Below, piece by piece: positions 9,569 to 15,830 of a stretch of DNA of 15,830 nt. A model generated the notes under the pieces. The model searched no databases. It saw only the letters and a list, made by a program, of their open reading frames with translations, and was not told the origin of the DNA. This DNA is from Paraglomus occultum (taxonomy: Eukaryota > Glomeromycota > Glomeromycetes > Paraglomerales > Paraglomeraceae), in the NCBI GenBank assembly GCA_910592205.1, contig CAJVPJ010000836.1, positions 1 through 15,830 of the forward strand, read 5' to 3'. A program made the position numbers and the translations under genes. Within the stretch, counting starts at the first letter, position 1. The number at the start of each line of letters is the position of its first letter.

Positions 9569-9999
9569 TCAGCTGCCTTCCACGACAAGGTTTATCCTCC
9601 CGTTTCAATGAAATACAAAATTTTTAATTGCAGATAATAGCCTGAGCGGCGTCGTGTCATAGCTAGGAGAAGAAGAAGCAACCTTTTTTAAATCCTTATT
9701 CATTGCGTCAAAAATATATCAAGCGCTTTGCGCGTTGTTAGTTCCTTTACACGATAATCCTCTAACGCATTCGATATTGTCCATTCGCAAGGTTTTTACT
9801 CGAAAAAATCCATCGTAACGTACAGGAAGAAAATTTTATGAAAAGACGCGCATTATTTAGCGGCTGTCCTATATTGAGATATGATATCCATATTTCAAAC
9901 ATTGGGAAACCCCCTAATAGAGTTTTTTATTCACATTACGAAAATGTATTAAAAATCCAGATTTTAAAAAATTTCCCAATAAGCAAACTAATGTTTATG
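9569..9999. other. Intergenic, nothing supported
   Basis: No coding frame, repeat or RNA gene was identified; AT content is high and both strands carry frequent stops. Confidence 0.4.
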
Positions 10000-10326
10000 T
10001 CAATAAAAATAAACTGATGGATCCATTAGTTTTGTTAGGAAAATGGATCGAGCATGTTCTGTTACAATTTTAATGGGCATACCTGTTCTCTGTCAGAGTG
10101 AGTTTAAATGATTGATATTAATATGATTTTAATATTGAACTTTTATTTTTTTAGAAATTATATAGATTCCAATACACATTTTGCAGCCTCCTCTCCAAAT
10201 TCTTCTATGTCGTTTTCTTTATTCTCTAAGTTCTTTACCTACTCCCTTCAATGTTTCTATTGTAATTTTTTTCTTGCCGGTAGTAGTAGAACAAATAAGC
10301 TGCATTTGAGCATTTTGCAAAGTCAT
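10000..10326 (-). CDS. Possible two-exon small protein or gene remnant
   Basis: ATG at 10326-10324 opens 28 codons to a GTAGGT donor (exon 10326-10243). A 153-nt intron ends TCTGACAG; exon 10089-10000 adds 29 codons and TGA in phase 0. The 57-residue product contains QMQLICSTTTGKKKITIETL and then GMPIKIVTEHARSIFLTKL. The amino-acid mix is protein-like, but I recognise no family. Another frame through the first exon (SNAAYLFYYYRQEKN) also looks plausible and would use a GTAAAG donor, so the frame is uncertain. A further coding-like stretch (10497-10385, ending TTTTRRNVQ then TAA) lies upstream, so this may be the tail of a longer, decayed gene. Confidence 0.3.
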
Positions 10327-10880
10327 TGTCCTGGTTAAGGTCAGTTTTTATATTAATATTTATTGAACATTTCTTCTAGTTGTTGTTGTAGACCAGATTT
10401 CAGGCCCTACTCGTAATCTTTTCTTGTTCTTATCATTGATATAAACGAGTTCTACTATAATGAGAACAGCTGTGAGTAATCAAAATTGAATTTTGTACTT
10501 GGCATCAACCTCTCATTTATGTAGACATACCTCACATGAAAAGAATCCAGATAACCAACTAAATTGAACTCTCTAAAAACTAATATTTAAATTATACTAA
10601 TTATTCTGTATATTATAGTGGCGGGTTAAAAAAAAGTCTGATAGTAATGGGTCAGTAAGCAATTCGTGAAAGTTTAAAAGTTTGTTTCAATGAAGTTTTC
10701 TATATCAATATCGCTGCACTCCTTAACCTAACATTATCAGTCTGCTTTATTATTATTATTGTCATCGTTATATAGTTTGGTGTTTTGTACGACAATTATG
10801 TGGGGGTGCATAGTAATGACCAATGCAAAAATCTCTTTCCACTTTGATCTATTTTGAAACTTAACAATAAAATCAAAGCA
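10327..10880. other. Intergenic, one weak exon-like frame
   Basis: Apart from a minus frame preceded by TTACTCACAG (about 10497-10385; residues VELVYINDKNKKRLRVGPE), nothing is seen. The rest is AT-rich with a TTATTATTATT run near 10747. Confidence 0.35.
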
Positions 10881-11901
10881 TCACAAATGCCAATTGTTTT
10901 CTAACGATTTCACAGCTCTATTTGAAGACAATATTTTTGGAATATTTTTTGCTACCATTCCTCTAGCCAAACACATTCTTGTACTCGCATTTCTTTCTTT
11001 CTCTTCCGATTTGAGTCGGCCCCTTGTAAAAACGTCGTTGAATATCTCCAACACATCGTCCGCATCATTCCAGTATTTTATTTGAGCCCGAACGCTTCCG
11101 TAGCTGTCCTTTATCAGTTTCTCCAGTGCTCTTCCTTTTCTCACACACACGACATCCGTATCTCTTAATTGTAGTGACGGACAATAATCATTTACGCCAT
11201 CCCCAACGTACACCACGTTATCATATTCTCTTAAATTTAACAGCCGTCTCAACTCGTGGCCTTTGCATAGATTTCTATTGCATATTTTTTCACCAGTAAT
11301 ACTATGAATCGTGTTACAATTTTGTTGTGAATGTGTATTATTGTCGATGGCTATACAATTGCTGGCATCCCATTCCGCATAGTTTGTGATTACGTTGTCA
11401 ATGAGATGATGAACTCCATAATGAATGAGAATGTGATCTATCCAGATAGTGTTTGCGTCACTCATAATTGTTATATCAGCATTGTGGCGTTTAGCCATAT
11501 GGAGGCACGATATCATCGATGGATGCATCGGAACTGACAGTAGGGCTGATTCAATTTGTGACCGTGTTGTACCAGTTGAATGAAGTTCTTTTAATAGCAC
11601 AGCCTAACGTTTAAAACGATGATGATGTAATTCTCTGTGGCTGATCTCGAAAATCAACAAAATGCTCTTACCATCATGTCGATCCATTCCATAGAGTGTT
11701 GCAGCTCATTCATTTTCGTTCGAAGCGGCTTTGACAACTTTTCCAAGACTATACAATCACTAGCAAAGTATACAGGGTATGATGAAGAGGCCAAGAAAGC
11801 TTGTAAATACGATCTCGATGCATATTCAATTACTCTTACCTGTCTTCGTCAACGAGTGACCAGTCAAAATCGAATACGACTAATGTCTTTGGATTTGGCA
11901 T
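10881..11901 (-). CDS. PHOSPHO1/PHOSPHO2-type HAD phosphatase, 3 exons
   Basis: Exons 11901-11840, 11759-11672 and 11603-10881 give 290 residues. Introns of 80 nt (GTAAGA...GCTAG) and 68 nt (GTAAGA...GTTAG) restore phase exactly. The start is ATG at 11901, with motif I right behind it. HAD motif I is VVFDFDWSLVD (nucleophile Asp11, acid/base Asp13). The second motif is MSDAN (Ser98). The Lys of CKGHELRRLL and the metal-binding GDGVNDYCPS complete the site; GDG-x-ND-(Y/F)-CP is the signature of the PHOSPHO subfamily rather than other HADs. Animal members cleave phosphocholine and phosphoethanolamine (PHOSPHO1) or pyridoxal 5'-phosphate (PHOSPHO2); the substrate here cannot be decided. No signal peptide or membrane segment, so probably cytosolic. 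A Lys/Arg-rich tail of about 45 residues makes it somewhat longer than the 240-270-residue animal enzymes. Transcribed divergently from the phosphodiesterase gene at 12742. Confidence 0.9.
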
Positions 11902-11987
11902 TGTTTATTTTTTTTAAATATAAATTTCTATTATTTGGTTCTCTATCGTATACTGGGTCGCTTTTTGCAGTCGGTTTTCGCATTGGG

Positions 11988-12001
11988 GTGTATATATATT
12001 C
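11988..12001 (-). promoter_or_regulatory. TATA-like element upstream of HAD phosphatase
   Basis: A TATATATATA run lies about 90 bp upstream of the HAD phosphatase start codon on the minus strand, a sensible place for a core promoter. In AT-rich DNA such runs are common. Confidence 0.2.
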
Positions 12002-12741
12002 ACGGTACAGTAGGTTTCTATAACGGGGCATTGCATTGAATCTCCCTAAAATAGACTTGAATATAGATTACAAATAACCGCAATCTCATCCACTTAAACT
12101 TTTTTCCCAGGACCCGTGTGAATTGCTGTAGTCAACATTTCTGTGACACATATATCATTTCACCTAACGCTAGTTCATGTGTACAAATGACAGGGGAAAT
12201 GCTTGTTGCCGTAGTCAGATAATAAAGTTCGGGCTTATTGTTCTCCTTATTATTATTGTCAGGATGACAGCAATTTGCAACAAAATTTGTTTCATAGTTC
12301 TCCACCATATCACGTTATAAAATTACTGCTAATGTACGCATACAGGGTCAACAAATTTAAGAGAGCTGTAACTATTACGTAATTGCAAGAGTTATGTATT
12401 ACTGTCAATGTGAAATTCAAAGTTTTCCGTAATCACTGGCTTTTCTTTAGTCTGTAACCGATTTGTACTCCCTACATTATGTATGACCCGTTCTATCTAC
12501 GACAGGCTGACTTTGTAGCTCTAAAATTACTTGTCTACGATAGATAGTAAATATTGAGTTGGTCATTGTTTGTGTGACTTTGAATTGTGGGCAAGTTCCT
12601 TGATCGTCCATGCATGCATACTAATGTAGAGTTATTTTTGTTCACGTGTAACAGAATCGACATTCGATAGGCAAATTCACACCAATAAATCACACTTAAA
12701 GCAACACATTTTATCCAAGACAAATCAGGTACCAAACTCCT
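12002..12741. other. Divergent intergenic region of the two phosphatase-type genes
   Basis: This segment separates the minus-strand HAD phosphatase and the plus-strand phosphodiesterase and should hold both promoters. The 66-codon minus frame at 12535-12735 has no domain and is not supported. No clear shared operator repeat was found by eye. Confidence 0.5.
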
Positions 12742-13863
12742 ATGGTCTCAAGCCCGCACTCGAATTCGCATTCTTCCCCCCCGCGAGTCCTCCTCATCGC
12801 CCTCGATGGCCTTGGACGTTCTCCCTTGACTTACTCCGCTCACACTCCATTTCTCTCTTCTCTTCTCTCGAAGGGTATATCTTTCCCCAGTGCACATGCT
12901 GTATACCCAACCGACAGTGCCCCTAATTGGGGTTCCATTCTTCACGGAGTTCTGCCAGAAAAACATGGGTTGACTAATGGAGACGTTGAGAGCGGGAAGG
13001 AGTTTGATGAGAATAGCATGTATCCGAGTTTGTTTAAAATACTAGTTAGGAGAGACGAAAAGGAAATTAGCGTGAGGAAGAAAAATGAAAAATATAGACA
13101 TAAAATTGTTATTGACAACTGCAGATATGGTAACAAGAAGACAATGATGACCAACAAGGATAAAGTTACCAGGAACGCGTCCAAGTTTATCACTAAACCA
13201 TTTATCTGTGCATCAAACTCGAGACACCCTGTTTGTGATGAACCTATAAAATATGCTTCGTTTGTCGCGTGGGCTCCAATAAACACTGGCATAATAGAGC
13301 GTTCGATTCCAGGCGCATTCTACTCTCCCAAGTCAGAATCTCTCTGCGCGCGTATCAGACTTTATGTGAAACATTACATTCTAAAATCGCCCTCATACGA
13401 TACGTACGTCTTACAACGGGTATTATCCTTTCTATCTTCGCCAGATTCGAAAGATATCGAGCTGTTGCTTGTTCATTTTGTTGACGTCGATGAGCAAGGT
13501 CATCTCTACGGGTTCGGATCAGAGAAGTATTTGAAACAATTGAGGATATTGGACGGACAGGTTAGAACGTTATTTGATGAGTTGGAGAAAGATAAATGGT
13601 TGGAAAAGATGACAGTAGTTATCACTACTGACCATGGAGGGACGGGGACATCACATGGTGAACATAGTAAAGACGAGATGGGGTCTTTCGTTGTGGTGTG
13701 TGGAAGGGGTATTCAGAATAAGGATATACGATCGCATGAAGATGAGAAAACGTCTAAAGAGGATGTTAGGAATATGGATTGTGCGGCTATTGTGTTGGCT
13801 GCTCTAGGCGTAGATGTGCCCGACTGGTTTGACGCAAGGATACCTAAAGGAATATTTGAATGA
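12742..13863 (+). CDS. Alkaline-phosphatase-superfamily phosphodiesterase/phosphatase, intronless
   Basis: A single 373-residue frame from ATG 12742 to TGA 13863. The fold signature of type I phosphodiesterase/nucleotide pyrophosphatase enzymes is complete: LLIALDGLGR (metal ligand Asp22), YPTDSAPNWGSILHG with Ser59 at the nucleophile position (Thr in animal ENPPs) and Asn62, PEKHGLTN, then VDVDEQGHLYG (Asp250, His254) and TTDHGGTGTSHGEH (Asp297, His298, and His305 or His308). These bind two metal ions and support hydrolysis of phosphate mono- or diesters; the actual substrate is unknown. No signal peptide or transmembrane helix, so probably cytosolic, unlike secreted ENPPs. Residues about 105-165 form a Lys/Arg-rich insertion in the region between the nucleophile and the Asp/His motif; it contains no stop. 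The absence of introns contrasts with its spliced neighbours. Confidence 0.88.
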   Translation: MVSSPHSNSHSSPPRVLLIALDGLGRSPLTYSAHTPFLSSLLSKGISFPSAHAVYPTDSAPNWGSILHGVLPEKHGLTNGDVESGKEFDENSMYPSLFKILVRRDEKEISVRKKNEKYRHKIVIDNCRYGNKKTMMTNKDKVTRNASKFITKPFICASNSRHPVCDEPIKYASFVAWAPINTGIIERSIPGAFYSPKSESLCARIRLYVKHYILKSPSYDTYVLQRVLSFLSSPDSKDIELLLVHFVDVDEQGHLYGFGSEKYLKQLRILDGQVRTLFDELEKDKWLEKMTVVITTDHGGTGTSHGEHSKDEMGSFVVVCGRGIQNKDIRSHEDEKTSKEDVRNMDCAAIVLAALGVDVPDWFDARIPKGIFE

Positions 13864-14870
13864 TAATAGGACACGGTTTTGGGAAGAGTTCATCTTGCGT
13901 CAGAATAATAACAGTAAATAAAGCTCGAGGTAATGTCTTTTTACGCAAAACGTAGAGATTATTTGGCCTGCGCAATTAAAACGATATGATTGTTCTTTTC
14001 CCGTGAAATAGATAACGTAAGCAGAGATATAATACATTTTATTCGTTGGGATTAACTATCGCTGATATTATAATAATATGTCATAATTCGATGTTATATT
14101 AATGGATCACGTTATATGTCATACGACAATTTCTATTTCTGTCATTACCGCTTCACTTTTTTGACCGCAAGATGTGAGGCTTTGTGAGTGCAGTTGAAGC
14201 TATCTATAGTGAACCTGGTTAACGAAACTCTAACTGTTACCAATTTGTTATAAATAGTAAACTTGGTAAATCCGCTGTAATGTCTGTGAACTCGAATGAT
14301 ATTCCGCACAGCATAGTGGAAAGTATGGTATGACAAAAGAAATTCTGACATTAGTACTAATGTAGAGATATTGGTAATCAAGACTGTATTCAAACCTTAC
14401 TGATGAAGATTTAATAATCATAGGGAGATTATACTGAAAAATGAAGCTTAATATGGTAGGAAGTCAGTATTAGTATATCAATTTCGAGACGATTACGCAG
14501 ACAGGCTGAGCTACCATTAAACAAGTTGGTGTTCACCATTTTGGTCGAATAATAGTTAGGACTTGATAAGATTATTATCCCAATGCTGCATACCTACCCA
14601 TATGGACCGCAGCGTGTGAAATCATAACACAAAAAAATTTAATATCATGATAATTTCGAATTTATTATTATAAATGGGGCAGACTGCAACAAAACCGGAC
14701 AAAGTGAACATTTATTATGTGACGTAAATGAGAGGTTGATTAATTATAATATCCACTACCCGGACTTGAAATAACCAGGACTGGGACCAGAAAATTTTTC
14801 TTAAATGCGCGTTCGCGAACTCACGTGGTTCGTAACACAATGCGAACTAAAGTAAAACCATGGATCACAA
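13864..14870. other. Intergenic, no gene supported
   Basis: AT-rich sequence downstream of the phosphodiesterase gene. The 82-codon minus frame at 14145-14393 has no recognisable domain or splice context. A perfect 10-bp palindrome GTTCGCGAAC lies at 14811-14820. No RNA gene was recognised. Confidence 0.5.
13917..13922 (+). terminator. Polyadenylation signal AATAAA
   Basis: AATAAA lies 53 nt past the stop codon of the phosphodiesterase gene on the same strand. Confidence 0.5.
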
Positions 14871-15110
14871 TTGCACTTCTAATTTGACGACCAGTAGTTG
14901 TCACGCAACATAGTCTGAAAACTGGAAGCAATAAAGTGCTGGTATTCAGGGTGGCAATTATCACGGTGATTTTTGACAGCTCGGCGGAGGGGAACCTCTT
15001 CTCGCACCTGTTTACTGGTAGTTGTCACGCAACATCGCCTGAATCTGGAAGCTTTTAGCGTCAGGATTCAGAGTGGTGGTTTTGCAGGTCTTGCACGGGA
15101 ATGTTCCACG
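14871..15110 (+). repeat. Two tandem copies of a ~124-bp repeat
   Basis: GTAGTTGTCACGCAACAT begins at 14894 and again at 15018, exactly 124 nt apart. Similarity extends on both sides: GCACTTC/GCACCTG before, and CTGGAAGC, then GGTATTCAGGGTGG/GGATTCAGAGTGG after. The copies are diverged. No tRNA-type promoter boxes or coding frame were recognised in them. Confidence 0.6.
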
Positions 15111-15626
15111 CAATGAATTTATGAGAAACTTTTTATGAGATAGTATTACTATAATAGCACTCATGCCTCACTAACAAAGCTAAAAATGGTCAACTTGGGA
15201 TCCTTCCACCTACTTTGTCAACTGCACAGCACCATTTCTATTGCTAATGCTAAGAGATGATATATTTTCTTTGCAAGTTACCTCTTACTGAGGATTTCTT
15301 TATAAGAGTCCAAAGTATTAATATTAAGGTATGTTCATACATTGGATTTTGATCATTAATTTTGCAGGCCCAGAAACCAATATCATGGCCAAATATTTAT
15401 ATCCTAAAGTGTATTCGGTGCTTCTGCCAAAAAATAATTGCGTATAATTATCTCTAATTGTAGAATTCTGAAATTTTATAGGCAACATAAACTTCATGCG
15501 AGTTTTTGCAATTTGAGCAAAGGCAAATATAGTAATAGATGAGATGACACAGACTATATTGCAAGCTGTCTGATGGATGTGTAAGTTTTATTTTCTCTTT
15601 CTTATTTAGTTTTCTTGACTAACATT
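15111..15626. other. AT-rich stretch with weak plus-strand exon-like signals
   Basis: A plus frame at 15185-15293 reads protein-like (KWSTWDPSTYFVNCTAPFLL...). At 15329-15367 a GTATGT...TTTTGCAG pair would make a 39-nt intron. Frames across these signals do not agree on a single gene model, so no gene is claimed. Confidence 0.25.
15587..15592 (-). terminator. Polyadenylation signal AATAAA
   Basis: AATAAA on the minus strand lies about 35 nt beyond the TGA of the right-edge exon. Confidence 0.35.
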
Positions 15627-15830
15627 TCACATACAATATAATTGGACATACTGTACACCTGTACTCATGTATAACTTGTATGGTGGATTGTGTCGTGACG
15701 TTACACGTGGGAGAGCGATCGTGTAACCTCCTTGAGATTTAGCGTCTTCCAATGGCGTATCGGCAGCGCCTACTAATGCTAATTCTTCTAAACAGTTAGT
15801 GACCTTTTAACAGGCTTTCGAATACTTACG
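15627..15830 (-). CDS. 3' exon of an unidentified spliced gene, 5' part beyond window
   Basis: The window ends inside an exon (base 15830 only), followed on the minus strand by a 42-nt intron (15829-15788) with donor GTAAGT, a CACTAAC branch site and acceptor TGTTTAG. The exon from 15787 then reads 52 codons to TGA at 15629-15627: ELALVGAADTPLEDAKSQGG, then YTIALPRVTSRHNPPYKLYM and a short tail. The composition and all three splice signals look real; I do not recognise the family. The exon could end earlier at a weak GTGTAC donor near 15660. An 8-bp perfect hairpin (GTTACACG 15700-15707 / CGTGTAAC 15720-15727) lies inside the coding sequence. Confidence 0.5.

Noticed and set aside
11637-12023. 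128-codon plus-strand ORF
   Set aside because: It lies antisense to exons 1 and 2 of the HAD phosphatase, whose motifs and splice sites are unambiguous; it has no domain of its own.
12748-12966. Minus-strand ORF rich in Arg/Gly
   Set aside because: Complement of the Ser/Pro-rich start of the phosphodiesterase gene.
12942-13292. 116-codon minus-strand ORF with hydrophobic stretch
   Set aside because: Antisense to the phosphodiesterase gene; the hydrophobic run is the complement of its Lys-rich insertion.
14145-14393. 82-codon minus ORF
   Set aside because: No recognisable motif or splice context; a frame this long can occur by chance here.
15700-15727. 8-bp perfect hairpin as a transcription terminator or RNA element
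   Set aside because: It lies inside a likely coding exon and is of bacterial-terminator type only in shape; no U-tract follows.

Overview
The window looks like nuclear DNA of a filamentous, early-diverging fungus, most likely an arbuscular mycorrhizal fungus (Glomeromycotina). The base composition is AT-rich. Genes carry short GT-AG introns, mostly 60-160 nt, some with near-consensus branch sites (for example CTACTAAC inside the intron at 4506-4604). Two proteins match families I remember as greatly expanded in these fungi: a RING-like/TPR protein at the left edge and a protein with a 'DWIR...GEAS...R-N' pattern at 3.4-5.0 kb. No database search was possible, so the taxonomic call is an inference.

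Layout, left to right. 1-2946 (minus) is a long three-exon gene, cut by the window edge, with an acidic N-terminus, a helical middle, a Cys/His RING-like motif and at least nine TPRs. 2947-3415 is intergenic. 3416-4962 (minus) is a multi-exon gene that I assembled from splice signals with consistent phases; simple ORF scanning breaks it into shadows. 5013-5429 holds a coding-like minus frame with one stop. 5640-6860 is repeat-rich: a large imperfect inverted repeat joined to an A/C-rich array of decayed tandem repeats. 6905-7487 is a GC-richer block bounded by a 12-bp perfect inverted repeat. 7.5-10.6 kb is AT-rich and contains several weak, exon-like, partly frameshifted minus-strand pieces.

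10881-11901 (minus) is a clear three-exon PHOSPHO-type HAD phosphatase. 840 bp away, transcribed divergently, 12742-13863 (plus) is an intronless alkaline-phosphatase-superfamily phosphodiesterase/phosphatase. Both act on phosphomonoesters or phosphodiesters and share one intergenic region, so co-regulation in phosphate or phospholipid turnover is possible, though only the adjacency is seen. 13.9-15.6 kb has no convincing gene; it contains a two-copy 124-bp repeat. The last bases (15627-15830) hold the 3' part of another spliced minus-strand gene that runs off the right edge.

The only firm biochemical functions are the two phosphatase-type enzymes. The RING-like/TPR and 'DWIR' genes belong to lineage-expanded families of uncertain role. 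No CRISPR array, rRNA or tRNA gene was recognised.
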